NCBI GenBank assembly: GCA_041749595.1
Contig: JBGTBA010000165.1
Span: forward strand, 1-64,000
Direction: 5' to 3'
Source: Aurantibrevibacter sp041749595
GTDB lineage: Bacteria > Bacteroidota > Bacteroidia > Flavobacteriales > Flavobacteriaceae
DNA length: 64,000 bases
Shown: in pieces, positions 35,140-43,983 of the stretch
Layout: each line of letters opens with the position of its first letter
Position numbering within the stretch: the first letter of the stretch is position 1
Notes under the pieces: generated by a model
Databases searched by the model: none
Told to the model about the DNA's origin: nothing
What the model saw: only the letters and a program-made list of their open reading frames with translations
Made by a program: the position numbers and the translations under genes

Positions 35140-35184
35140 TATATATGGGCAATGCACACCATATAATCAGACCGATTACTTTTG

Positions 35185-35192
35185 TATATTTG
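35185..35192 (+). promoter_or_regulatory. -7 box of lipA
   Basis: TATATTTG matches TAnnTTTG. Transcription would begin near 35198, favouring the ATG at 35207 over the ATG at 35198 as the lipA start. Confidence 0.5.
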
Positions 35193-35206
35193 TCTAAATG
35201 TATACT

Positions 35207-36082
35207 ATGAGCGTTGAAACGGATGTAAGCGTAATACCTCCAAAAGGAAAACCCAAATGGCTGCGGGTAAAACTACCTACAGGTCAAAAGTACACCCAAT
35301 TAAGAGGACTGGTAGACAAATACAATCTACACACCATCTGCACTTCGGGCAGTTGCCCCAATATGGGCGAATGTTGGGGAGAGGGCACGGCTACGTTTAT
35401 GATCCTGGGAAATATCTGTACCCGCTCCTGTGGTTTTTGCGGCGTTAAAACCGGGCGACCGGAAGACATAGATTGGACAGAGCCCGAAAAAGTGGCCCGT
35501 TCCATAAAAATAATGGAGATAAAGCATGCGGTCATTACCTCTGTAGATCGGGACGATTTAAAGGATATGGGCTCCATTATATGGTCCGAAACCATAAAGG
35601 CCATAAGACGTATGAATCCCGAAATTACCTTGGAAACCCTTATCCCCGATTTTCAAGGAATCACAACCCATCTGAACCGTATCATAGCCGTTACCCCTGA
35701 AGTGGTCTCCCACAACGTGGAAACCGTAAAAAGACTAACCAGGGAGGTACGCATACAAGCCAAATACGAAAGAAGCCTGGATGTACTTACATACTTAAAA
35801 GAAGAGGGGGTTTCTAGAACCAAATCCGGCATTATGCTTGGCTTAGGAGAGCTGGAGCACGAAGTGCTGGAGACCATGGAAGACCTAAGAAAAGCGAAGG
35901 TAGACGTGGTTACCATAGGGCAATATCTGCAGCCCACCAAAAAACACTTGCCCGTCAAAGAATTTATTATTCCTGAGCAATTTCAAAAATATAAAGAATT
36001 GGGACTGCAAATGGGCTTTAGACATGTTGAGAGTGGTGCATTGGTACGCTCTTCCTACAAAGCGCACAAACATATAGAATAA
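35207..36082 (+). CDS. lipA: Lipoyl synthase
   Basis: A 291-residue radical SAM enzyme that inserts two sulfurs into octanoyl groups to make lipoate on 2-oxoacid dehydrogenases and the glycine cleavage H protein. Counting from 35207, the auxiliary iron-sulfur cluster motif is C45-C50-C56 (CTSGSCPNMGEC) and the radical SAM cluster C71-C75-C78 (CTRSCGFC). SVDRDDLKDMGS and the C-terminal SGALVRSSYKAHK are also diagnostic; the serine there is a cluster ligand. The glycine dehydrogenase gene of the pathway lies 21 kb away. Confidence 0.97.
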   Translation: MSVETDVSVIPPKGKPKWLRVKLPTGQKYTQLRGLVDKYNLHTICTSGSCPNMGECWGEGTATFMILGNICTRSCGFCGVKTGRPEDIDWTEPEKVARSIKIMEIKHAVITSVDRDDLKDMGSIIWSETIKAIRRMNPEITLETLIPDFQGITTHLNRIIAVTPEVVSHNVETVKRLTREVRIQAKYERSLDVLTYLKEEGVSRTKSGIMLGLGELEHEVLETMEDLRKAKVDVVTIGQYLQPTKKHLPVKEFIIPEQFQKYKELGLQMGFRHVESGALVRSSYKAHKHIE

Positions 36083-36101
36083 CGCAAGACATCTTACATT
36101 T

Positions 36102-36126
36102 TCCCTCTTATGCGGGATTTTTTCCT
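36102..36126 (+). terminator. Weak hairpin with T-run after lipA
   Basis: CCCTC and GCGGG pair with one mismatch around TTAT and are followed by a T-rich stretch. It would end the lipA transcript before gap. Confidence 0.4.
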
Positions 36127-36132
36127 TTTGGG

Positions 36133-37143
36133 ATGAAAAAAATACATATAGGCATCAATGGTTTTGGCCGCATAGGGAGAACCCTTTTTAGATTACTTCA
36201 TGGCCATTCGGTATTTCATGTCGTCGCGATCAATGATTTGGCGGATAGCCGAACATTGTCCCACCTTCTAAAGTACGATAGCATTCATGGTGTCTTTCCG
36301 GAAGTTGTTTCGCATGATGAAAACCATATTATGGTCAATAACGAAAAGATAGGGCTGCTCAATCACAATTCCCCAAAAAACATTCCTTGGGCAAAATATA
36401 ACGTTGATGTTGTGGTAGAAGCCAGCGGTAAATTTAAAACCCGGAAAGATTTAACCTACCACCTCAAAAACGGGGCAAAAAAAGTGATTTTATCGATGCC
36501 TCCCACCGACGAAAGCATAAAAATGATTGTGCTTGGGGTTAATGAGGAATGTATTAACGTAAACGACCATATAATTTCCAATGCCTCCTGCACTACGAAC
36601 AATGCTGCGCCCATGATTAAGGTGGTAAATGACCTTTGTGGCATAGAACAGGCTTATATTACCACCATACACTCCTACACAACAGACCAAAGCTTACATG
36701 ACCAACCGCACCATGACCTAAGAAGGGCAAGGGCCGGAGCCTTATCCATAATACCTACCACTACAGGGGCCGCTAAGGCACTTTCCAAAATTTTTCCGGA
36801 ACTTAACGGCACCATGGGGGGATGTGGTATTCGCGTGCCGGTACCCAACGGCTCCCTCACGGATATTACCTTTAATGTTAAAAGAGAGACCACTATTGAA
36901 GAAATTAACAATACTTTTGAGAAAGCTGCTCAAAAAGAACTGAAAAACATACTTTTCTATACCAAAGACCCTATAGTTTCAATAGATGTAAACAATAGTT
37001 CCTACTCGTGTACGTTTGATTCTCAGATGACTAGCGTAATTGGAAAAATGGTAAAAATAATAGGCTGGTATGACAATGAAACAGGTTATAGTAGCAGAAT
37101 CATAGATCTCATCAACTTAATGGTAAAGAAAGGATATATTTGA
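36133..37143 (+). CDS. gap: Glyceraldehyde-3-phosphate dehydrogenase, type I
   Basis: A 336-residue glycolytic/gluconeogenic enzyme. NAD-binding GINGFGRIG at 7-15, catalytic C153 in SNASCTTNN, the His in TTIHSYT near 180, and WYDNETGYS near the end. Where most homologues have SCTTNC the second cysteine is N. INDL after the second strand favours NAD. The sequence is rather diverged from the main glycolytic form, so it may be a second paralogue of the organism. Its stop overlaps the start of the hybrid kinase gene. Confidence 0.92.
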   Translation: MKKIHIGINGFGRIGRTLFRLLHGHSVFHVVAINDLADSRTLSHLLKYDSIHGVFPEVVSHDENHIMVNNEKIGLLNHNSPKNIPWAKYNVDVVVEASGKFKTRKDLTYHLKNGAKKVILSMPPTDESIKMIVLGVNEECINVNDHIISNASCTTNNAAPMIKVVNDLCGIEQAYITTIHSYTTDQSLHDQPHHDLRRARAGALSIIPTTTGAAKALSKIFPELNGTMGGCGIRVPVPNGSLTDITFNVKRETTIEEINNTFEKAAQKELKNILFYTKDPIVSIDVNNSSYSCTFDSQMTSVIGKMVKIIGWYDNETGYSSRIIDLINLMVKKGYI

Positions 37144-39356
37144 AATTTTTGTCGTTACATATTAAAATCAGGTTCATAGTATTGCTAGTGTCCCTAGTGT
37201 CCGGTATCCAAACTATGGATTCCCAAGAGAATCCATCCCCGGCAAGGGATGTAAATTATTATTTTTCAGAATCCACGGTCTTTAAAAACCAAAATCAACT
37301 GGATCTTGCCCTAGAGTCCCTGAACAAAGCCACAGAGCTCGCGGAAAAGAAGGAAGACATAAAGTCCTTGATAGATTGCTACCATAGATTCGCCCTTCTC
37401 TATCTCTACCTCGATAAGGAAGAAACCACCATATTTTATTGGGATAGGGGGAAAACCCTCCTCAAGGGAATAGAGTATCCCTACGGTGAGGCGATCCACA
37501 AATACATAGAGGCCATATTGCTCTATAGGGACGGGAAAAATTTCCAGGCCATATACATGCTCAATGAGGCTAGGCAATTGAACAATGACAGGAACCTTTT
37601 GAACAACATTGTTTTAATGGAAGCCAATATTTACCTCAAAATAGAGAAATACGATAGTGCATCAAAAAATTACAACTCTTTGGTGGTAAACAATGATATC
37701 TATGAAAAGGACTATTTGGCCGCAAAAGCCAATTTAGGGCTGGCAGAAACCAATTTTGGCACAGGGCATTTCGAGGAAAGTGCCAAAAACGCATCCAATG
37801 CACTAGATCTGGCCACTAGGAACAATTTTTATAAGGAAATCCTGGATGCCGACAAATGGCTGTCCGCTGCGTATGAAAAGTTGGGGAGGTACGATCTAGC
37901 ATTGCATAGCAATAGGGATCTGCTTAAGATAAAGGACTCCATATTTACGGATGAAAAAATAAGGGCAGAAACAAAAACCTCCGATAAGATCCAGTTCGAT
38001 TTTATGGGCAGTGAAATAAGGCGACAGGACAAAAAAATTGAAGAATTGAGCGCATCGGCCAACCGATCTGAAATAACCGCGATATTGACCTCCGCCTTTT
38101 TGACCATCATCTCAATTCTGGCCGTTTCACTTTACAGAAACAACCAGATCAAACTAAAGACCAATGATCTTTTGCAGACCAAAAACAATGAACTGCAGGC
38201 TGCAAGGGATGCCGCCGTACTGGCAATGGAGGCCAAAACAAATTTTCTGTCCACGGTGAGCCACGAATTACGGACCCCTTTATATGCCGTAACGGGACTA
38301 ACGCATCTCTTGTTGGAAGAGAACCCCAGCGAAGACCAAAAAGAACACTTGAAATCCTTGAAATTTTCCGGGGACTATCTTTTGAATTTCATCAACGATA
38401 TCCTACAGATCAATAAAATCGATGCCGACAAGTTGGAAACAATGAGCATAGATACCCACTTGAAAAAAATCCTTACAGAGGTAATAAGCTCCCTACAACA
38501 GAGTGCCAAAGAGAATAAGACAAAAATTGTCCTGGAGTTCGATGATGATATTCCGCACCATGTAATGAGCGATCCACTGAAAATATCTCAGATATTCATA
38601 AACCTAGTGGGGAATGCCATAAAATTCACCAAAAACGGAGAGGTAAGGGTAATTGCCAAACTGCTGAAAAAAGTAGAGGAGGACATCACCATATACTTTG
38701 AGGTCAGGGATACGGGCATTGGGATTTCCAAAGATCGGCAACAGCACATTTTTGACAGTTTTGAACAAGGCTCCATACAGATCAACAGGGAATATGGGGG
38801 TACCGGTTTGGGACTCACAATAGTTAAAAGCTTGCTGGAACTATTTGGCAGCAAAATTCAACTGGAGAGCAAGCCGGGACAAGGAAGTAATTTCTTCTTT
38901 GAACTTGACCTAAAATGTAAAGACACCCTTATAGATGACATTTCTTTTGAAATTACCCCAAAAGAATACAACTTATCAGGACTGCACCTGCTTCTTGTAG
39001 AAGACAACAAAATAAACCAGGTCATTACAAAAAAAATGTTGCTGAAAAAGGAGGTTACCTGCGACATTGCCAGCAATGGGACCGAGGCTGTTGAATTGGC
39101 AAAGAAGAACACGTACGATGGCATATTGATGGACATACACATGCCCGGGATCAGTGGTGAGGAGGCCACCGTACAAATACGAAAATTTGATGCCCAAATC
39201 CCGATCATTGCCCTTACCGCGATTTCACTGGACGATAGTCTGGAAAGTTTCTATGCGGCGGGCTGTAACGACGTGGTGACAAAGCCGTTTAAACCAGAAA
39301 TTTTCTACCAAAAAATAGGTGAAAATATTTTAGAGCCAAAAAGCAAATATAGTTAG
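37140..39356 (+). CDS. TPR hybrid sensor histidine kinase with receiver domain
   Basis: A 738-residue membrane sensor. Signal/anchor at about 8-27; a periplasmic array of TPR-like helical repeats (about 35-270); a transmembrane helix near 303-322; then HisKA with STVSHELRTPL near 372-382, ATPase with NLVGNAIKFT, DTGIGIS, GGTGLGLTI, and a C-terminal receiver with VEDNKINQ and phospho-acceptor in ILMDIHMPG near 663. There is no output domain, so it must signal through another protein. Start is TTG at 37140 within the gap stop region (TTGA), so translation is coupled to gap; later ATG codons would remove the signal segment. Confidence 0.88.
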   Translation: MKFLSLHIKIRFIVLLVSLVSGIQTMDSQENPSPARDVNYYFSESTVFKNQNQLDLALESLNKATELAEKKEDIKSLIDCYHRFALLYLYLDKEETTIFYWDRGKTLLKGIEYPYGEAIHKYIEAILLYRDGKNFQAIYMLNEARQLNNDRNLLNNIVLMEANIYLKIEKYDSASKNYNSLVVNNDIYEKDYLAAKANLGLAETNFGTGHFEESAKNASNALDLATRNNFYKEILDADKWLSAAYEKLGRYDLALHSNRDLLKIKDSIFTDEKIRAETKTSDKIQFDFMGSEIRRQDKKIEELSASANRSEITAILTSAFLTIISILAVSLYRNNQIKLKTNDLLQTKNNELQAARDAAVLAMEAKTNFLSTVSHELRTPLYAVTGLTHLLLEENPSEDQKEHLKSLKFSGDYLLNFINDILQINKIDADKLETMSIDTHLKKILTEVISSLQQSAKENKTKIVLEFDDDIPHHVMSDPLKISQIFINLVGNAIKFTKNGEVRVIAKLLKKVEEDITIYFEVRDTGIGISKDRQQHIFDSFEQGSIQINREYGGTGLGLTIVKSLLELFGSKIQLESKPGQGSNFFFELDLKCKDTLIDDISFEITPKEYNLSGLHLLLVEDNKINQVITKKMLLKKEVTCDIASNGTEAVELAKKNTYDGILMDIHMPGISGEEATVQIRKFDAQIPIIALTAISLDDSLESFYAAGCNDVVTKPFKPEIFYQKIGENILEPKSKYS

Positions 39357-40351
39357 CCCATAAAATCGTGGATGGACTTCATGAGCAGCTCTTCCCCATT
39401 CCCTAAAAACCTATGGCTCACTTCTAAATAAACCAAATTTTTTACCCGCCCCTTTAAACGGGCAAAATCTTTTTCGGTTGTCAGCACCAATTCTTTTGAA
39501 TTGAACAGATCTATTTCCCTTTTATCAAAAAAATGGTGATCCCTAAACCTTAGGTGTTCTATGTGCAACCCTTCGCTGCTCAAATAAGAAAGTAAAGGCC
39601 CGGGGCTTGCAATACCGGTTACCACGCAAACTTCCTTGCCCTTAAGGGCGATAAGGGACAAAGCCTCTTTATTCCCTTTCAATGCCGTATTGTAATGCAA
39701 TGTACTGAAAATCAATTTTTGGTGTGCTTTTGGTGCCAACCTATCTTCAATTTTTTTTTGTTCGTCCTCATTTATATTGAGCGGACATTTTGTGACCACT
39801 ATCAAATTTGCCCGTTCTGCCTGCCCTTTACTGTCCCGTAGGTTTCCGGTGGGCAAATACCAATCATCTATATATAGGTTAGCATATTCCGTAAGTAGGA
39901 TGGAAAAACCGTACCGTACCTTTCTATGCTGAAAAGCATCGTCCAAAAGTATAAGCTCTGGTCTTTTTTCCTGCTCCAAAACAGTTATCCCATGGCTCCT
40001 GTCCGCATCAACAGCCAATATAATTTCAGGAAATTTAGCGTACATTTGAAAAGGCTCATCCCCAAGATCTTCCACTTTGGAACTCTTTTGCGCCAAAACA
40101 AACCCTTTGGATTTTCTTTTATACCCCCTGCTCAGGACAGCCAATCTGTAGATGTCCTTTAAACGGAAGATCAAAAATTCTATCATGGGGGTCTTTCCTG
40201 TTCCCCCTACGCTCAAATTTCCAATACAAATAGTAGGGGTGTTAAAGGATTTGGACGTAAAAAAGCCTATGTTATATAAATAATTGCGCAGATAAACCGC
40301 AACAGCATAGGGGAGCGAAAAAGGAAATCCTATTTTTCTGAATACTTGCAT
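39353..40351 (-). CDS. lpxK: Tetraacyldisaccharide 4'-kinase
   Basis: A 332-residue membrane-associated kinase that phosphorylates lipid A disaccharide at the 4' position. P-loop GNLSVGGTGKTP at 44-55, then LSRGYKRKSKGF, DEPFQMYAKFP and LDDAFQHRKV near 135-144, all family signatures. Convergent with the hybrid kinase (four-base overlap of the ends) and divergent from the Nif3-like gene; the lpxK/Nif3-like/coiled-coil neighbourhood is well conserved in Bacteroidetes. Confidence 0.96.
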   Translation of the reverse strand: MQVFRKIGFPFSLPYAVAVYLRNYLYNIGFFTSKSFNTPTICIGNLSVGGTGKTPMIEFLIFRLKDIYRLAVLSRGYKRKSKGFVLAQKSSKVEDLGDEPFQMYAKFPEIILAVDADRSHGITVLEQEKRPELILLDDAFQHRKVRYGFSILLTEYANLYIDDWYLPTGNLRDSKGQAERANLIVVTKCPLNINEDEQKKIEDRLAPKAHQKLIFSTLHYNTALKGNKEALSLIALKGKEVCVVTGIASPGPLLSYLSSEGLHIEHLRFRDHHFFDKREIDLFNSKELVLTTEKDFARLKGRVKNLVYLEVSHRFLGNGEELLMKSIHDFMG

Positions 40352-40372
40352 CGGAACGAAATTATAATATTT

Positions 40373-40380
40373 TATCTTTG
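40373..40380 (+). promoter_or_regulatory. -7 box of the Nif3-like gene
   Basis: TATCTTTG matches TAnnTTTG. A TTG at 40346-40348 is 24 nt away, somewhat longer than the usual 19. Confidence 0.4.
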
Positions 40381-40401
40381 CAGACCCTATAGAATTTAAA
40401 A

Positions 40402-41496
40402 ATGATCGTCCAGGAAGTTACAACTATTCTTGAAGACTTGGCCCCTCTGGGCTATGCGGAGGATTATGACAATGTTGGCCTATTGGTGGGCGACGCCAAT
40501 ACAAAGGTTTCCGGGATCCTGATTACATTGGATACTCTGGAAAATGTGGTGGATGAGGCCATAGAAAAAAAATGCAACCTAATCGTAAGTTTCCATCCCA
40601 TCATCTTTAATGGGCTAAAAAAATTGACGGGATCCAATTATGTCCAACGAGTGGTCATAAAAGCGATAAAGCACAACATTGCCATCTATAGCATGCATAC
40701 GGCCTTGGACAATTCTCCAATTGGGGTAAATGCCAAGATCTGTGAGGTTATGGGAATATCCAACCCGAAAATTTTAATTCCCCAGAAAGGGACCATCAAA
40801 AAACTCACCACCTATGTTCCAATTGAAAATGCGGAACAATTTAAAAAGTCGCTTTTTAATGCCGGCGCGGGAAATATAGGCAATTATGACAACTGTAGTT
40901 TTACTGTAGCCGGTATGGGTTCTTATAGGGCAAACAACAAGGCAAATCCCACCAAAGGAACGATCGGGAAAACACATTATGAAAATGAAGCACAAATCAA
41001 TGTAATTTTTTCAAAAGTTAATGAGCTCCGCATCATGAATGCGCTATTCAAAAACCATCCATACGAGGAGGTGGCCTATGAAATCCAAACTTTGGAAAAC
41101 ACAGACCAAACAATCGGATCGGGCATGATCGGGGAGTTGGAAGAGGCCCAAGATGAAATGGATTTCTTGGAACTCATTAAAAAAAAGATGCATGTTTCCT
41201 ATATTAGGCATTCCCCGCTCCTGGGGAAAAAAATAAAACGGATAGCCGTTCTTGGTGGAAGCGGTTCCTTTGCAATTGCTGCCGCAAAAGCCGGAAATGC
41301 CGATATTTTAATTACCGCAGATATAAAGTACCATCAATTTTACGAAGCGGAAGAAAAACTGATCATTGCCGATATAGGGCACTATGAAACCGAGCAATTT
41401 ACAAAAAACCTGTTAGTTGACCATCTTACAAAAAAAATCCCTAATTTTGCAATCTCTTTATCAGAACGAGTAACGAATCCAATCAAGTATTTTTAA
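40402..41496 (+). CDS. Nif3-like dinuclear metal centre protein (YbgI/DUF34)
   Basis: A 364-residue member of the NIF3/YbgI family, which forms hexamers with a two-metal site. The N-terminal half has EDYDNVGLLVGD and IVSFHPIIFNGLKK; the C-terminal half LGGSGSFAIAAAKAGNADILITADIKYHQF and IADIGHYETEQF supply metal-binding His and Glu. The middle (about 130-240) is an inserted PII/CutA-like domain, giving the longer form of the family. In other bacteria the YbgI form is linked to cofactor or GTP cyclohydrolase-type chemistry; the reaction is not settled. Followed after two bases by the coiled-coil gene. Confidence 0.92.
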   Translation: MIVQEVTTILEDLAPLGYAEDYDNVGLLVGDANTKVSGILITLDTLENVVDEAIEKKCNLIVSFHPIIFNGLKKLTGSNYVQRVVIKAIKHNIAIYSMHTALDNSPIGVNAKICEVMGISNPKILIPQKGTIKKLTTYVPIENAEQFKKSLFNAGAGNIGNYDNCSFTVAGMGSYRANNKANPTKGTIGKTHYENEAQINVIFSKVNELRIMNALFKNHPYEEVAYEIQTLENTDQTIGSGMIGELEEAQDEMDFLELIKKKMHVSYIRHSPLLGKKIKRIAVLGGSGSFAIAAAKAGNADILITADIKYHQFYEAEEKLIIADIGHYETEQFTKNLLVDHLTKKIPNFAISLSERVTNPIKYF

Positions 41497-41498
41497 AT

Positions 41499-42278
41499 AT
41501 GGCTGCAAAAACAGAAGGAACGGTAGAAGAAAAATTAAGGGCATTGTACGATCTGCAACTAATTGATTCCAGAGTGGACGAAATAAGAAGTGTTCGGGGG
41601 GAACTGCCTTTGGAAGTGGAGGATTTAGAAGATGAAGTGCTTGGCCTTAGGACGAGATTGGATAAATTAAAGACCGATCTTGAGACCATTAACTATGAGA
41701 TCAATGCCAAAAAAAACATGATCGATGATGCCAAGGTATTAATGAAAAAATATACCGAGCAGCAAAAAAACGTCAGGAACAGCAGGGAATTCAATTCGTT
41801 GACCAAGGAGGTCGAATTTCAGGAACTGGAAATACAGTTGGCGGAAAAAAACATAAAAGAGTTTAAAGCCCAGATAGAACAAAAAAAGGAGATCATTTCT
41901 GAAAACAAAGAACGCTTGACAGAACGTGAGGCCCATCTGAAACATAAAAAGAGTGAGTTGAACGCCATTTTGGCCGAAACCGAAAAGGAGGAAAAAGCCC
42001 TTTTGTCCAAGTCTGCCGAATTTGAAGAACAAATTGCCGAACGATTGGTAAGTGCCTACAAACGTATCCGAACCAATGTAAAGAATGGTTTGGCCGTAGT
42101 GGCCATTGAACGTGGGGCCTCAGGTGGTTCTTTCTTTACGATCCCCCCACAGGTACAAGTGGAAATAGCTTCCCGAAAAAAAATAATTACCGATGAACAC
42201 AGCGGTAGGATCCTGGTGGATCCGGCATTGGCAGAAGAAGAACAAGAAAAAATGCAACTGCTCTTTTCTAAATTATAA
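41499..42278 (+). CDS. DUF164-like coiled-coil protein without zinc ribbon cysteines
   Basis: A 259-residue protein with a long coiled coil (about 20-175, heptads such as LEDEVLGLRTRLDKLKTDLE) and a C-terminal part that aligns with the C4 zinc ribbon of the DUF164 family by position and by its IPPQVQVEIASRKKI and HSGRILVDPAL ends. In the family this part reads C-x-G-C ... C-E-H-C-G-R-I; here the matching residues are RGASGGSF and TDEHSGRI, so every cysteine is replaced. Databases would call it a zinc ribbon protein, but no zinc site is left. It is co-transcribed with the Nif3-like gene. Function unknown. Confidence 0.85.
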   Translation: MAAKTEGTVEEKLRALYDLQLIDSRVDEIRSVRGELPLEVEDLEDEVLGLRTRLDKLKTDLETINYEINAKKNMIDDAKVLMKKYTEQQKNVRNSREFNSLTKEVEFQELEIQLAEKNIKEFKAQIEQKKEIISENKERLTEREAHLKHKKSELNAILAETEKEEKALLSKSAEFEEQIAERLVSAYKRIRTNVKNGLAVVAIERGASGGSFFTIPPQVQVEIASRKKIITDEHSGRILVDPALAEEEQEKMQLLFSKL

Positions 42279-42310
42279 TACTTTTAAGGACCTGTACTAT
42301 GTACAATATA

Positions 42311-42340
42311 AAAGCCATCCACCTGAACGGATGGTTTTTA
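42311..42340. terminator. Bidirectional terminator
   Basis: AGCCATCC pairs with GGATGGTT (one G-T) around ACCTGAAC; T-run on the plus strand and A-run on the other side. It lies between the convergent coiled-coil gene and the kynurenine monooxygenase gene. Confidence 0.75.
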
Positions 42341-42344
42341 TATT

Positions 42345-43685
42345 TCAGAGCAAATCCAAAATTTTATCCTCAACCTCTTTACTATCCCATTTAGCCTCTA
42401 TATTGGGCATGTCCATTACCTGACCCATTATTTTTTCCTGGGCATCGCCCATGGCCAGTGCCTCGGTGTAGGGGTGTTCGGAAAAAGTTACCCTGGAATA
42501 TACTGGAACCCAAATATCCGGGTGCTTCTCAGCAAAATGTTTTTCAATTTTTTTCTGGAGCAAAAATTTGGGGTCTGCGGTCTTGCTGCCCATTTCCATA
42601 AAATTCCTATAGCTTAACTCTGCAATGGCATCTGCGTTGGGTTTCCGTTGCCGTTCGTATTTTTTAAAGATAGTTTCCCAATCATCCCCATATTCTTTTA
42701 TCAATAAGTCCAATTCATAAATATCCTCAAAACCGGCATTCATTCCCTGACCATAGAATGGAACAACGGCATGGGCCGCATCACCGACCAGAGCCACTTT
42801 GTCCCCATATGTCCATGGAAAACACTTCATCGTAACCATGGCACTGGTAGGATTTGTAAAGAAATCGTTTATCAAATTTTCAAAATCGTGCATTACATCT
42901 GGAAAGTGCTCGGAAAAAAAATCTTTGGCCTGGTCCCGGTTGCCAATACTCTCAAAAGACACATCTCCCTCAAAGGGCAAGAACAGGGTACAGGTAAAAC
43001 TGCCATCTACATTGGGCATGGCAATGAGCATAAAGCTTCCCCTGGGCCAAATATGGAAAGAACTGTGGTCCAATTTATGGGTTCCATCAGAATTCGGGGG
43101 AATGGTCAGCTCCTTGTACCCAACATCGATAAATTCCTGGGAATAATCAAACCTACTGCTCCGCTGCATTTTATGGCGGATCCGGGAAAATGCCCCATCG
43201 CTACCAAAAATAAGATCGTACTTATATTCCTTCCATTCTCCTTTTTCCGTGTCACCTGTGAAAATTTTTGCCTCCGGCAGATTTACATCCCAAACTTTTT
43301 CCCCAAATCGAAAAACAGCTCCTGCCGCCTCGGCAAAATCTATCATCCTTCGGTTTAGAAGCCCTCTTGACGTAGACCAAATGGCCTCCCCCTCCTTTCC
43401 ATACTTTTGATAATACTCTGGCTTTCCAATAACATGCATGGAACGCTTGTCCAAAGGCAGGGATATTTTTTTGATTTCATCTTCAATACCAACCTCCCGA
43501 AGGGCATTCCACCCCCTATTGCTCATTGCCAGATTAATGGAGCGTCCGGAGAACCTTACTTTTCGGATGTCCGGTCTGCGATCAAAGACGGTAACGGAAT
43601 GCCCCAACCTTTTTAAGTAAATGGCCAATAGGGATCCTACCAATCCTGAACCTATAATTGCAATATTCCTTGGAGTTTGATTCAT
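42345..43685 (-). CDS. kmo: Kynurenine 3-monooxygenase
   Basis: A 446-residue FAD-dependent aromatic hydroxylase converting L-kynurenine to 3-hydroxykynurenine with NADPH and O2. The Rossmann motif IAIIGSGLVGSLLAIYLKRL at about 8-27, the second FAD motif LVGDAAHAVVPFYGQGMNAG near 292-311, and ESRSINLAMSNRGWNAL-type substrate region (RSINLAMSNRG) fit the KMO family; the C-terminus lacks a mitochondrial anchor. Kynureninase, the next enzyme, is 2.9 kb to the right on the same strand. Confidence 0.92.
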   Translation of the reverse strand: MNQTPRNIAIIGSGLVGSLLAIYLKRLGHSVTVFDRRPDIRKVRFSGRSINLAMSNRGWNALREVGIEDEIKKISLPLDKRSMHVIGKPEYYQKYGKEGEAIWSTSRGLLNRRMIDFAEAAGAVFRFGEKVWDVNLPEAKIFTGDTEKGEWKEYKYDLIFGSDGAFSRIRHKMQRSSRFDYSQEFIDVGYKELTIPPNSDGTHKLDHSSFHIWPRGSFMLIAMPNVDGSFTCTLFLPFEGDVSFESIGNRDQAKDFFSEHFPDVMHDFENLINDFFTNPTSAMVTMKCFPWTYGDKVALVGDAAHAVVPFYGQGMNAGFEDIYELDLLIKEYGDDWETIFKKYERQRKPNADAIAELSYRNFMEMGSKTADPKFLLQKKIEKHFAEKHPDIWVPVYSRVTFSEHPYTEALAMGDAQEKIMGQVMDMPNIEAKWDSKEVEDKILDLL

Positions 43686-43983
43686 GAAGCTCTAAACATT
43701 TCAATGTAAAAATGGGTAAATGTACTAAAATAATGCCATTGAACATTACAATATAGGCATCGGGAAAAATGGCCCTAACGTAATCCATTTGTCGGTTTTG
43801 AACGTATATATGTTAAATTCCGCTCAGGCGTCCATATATATCCAAAAAGTCCTTTGCATTGTTTGCAAAGGACTTTTTTAGTTTCTTATTTTAAACAGCC
43901 CCTAAACCAATTTATGGTTTGGTCCATAAAAATTCCGATTCAATAAGGGATTGCATTTCAATGATCATGCAACACTTTTGCCC
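43686..43983. other. Intergenic gap between kmo and clpP
   Basis: About 300 bases with no gene. It holds the clpP terminator (43844-43878) and a second small inverted repeat, AAACCA-ATTTA-TGGTTT, near 43912-43928. The rest shows nothing. Confidence 0.4.
43844..43878 (-). terminator. Strong terminator downstream of clpP
   Basis: AAAAAGTCCTTTGCA pairs without mismatch with TGCAAAGGACTTTTT (15 bp stem) around TTGTT; a T-run follows on each strand. It lies about 105 nt after the clpP stop. Confidence 0.8.

Noticed and set aside
41499..42278. Zinc ribbon annotation for the coiled-coil protein
   Set aside because: All four ligand cysteines are absent in this sequence.
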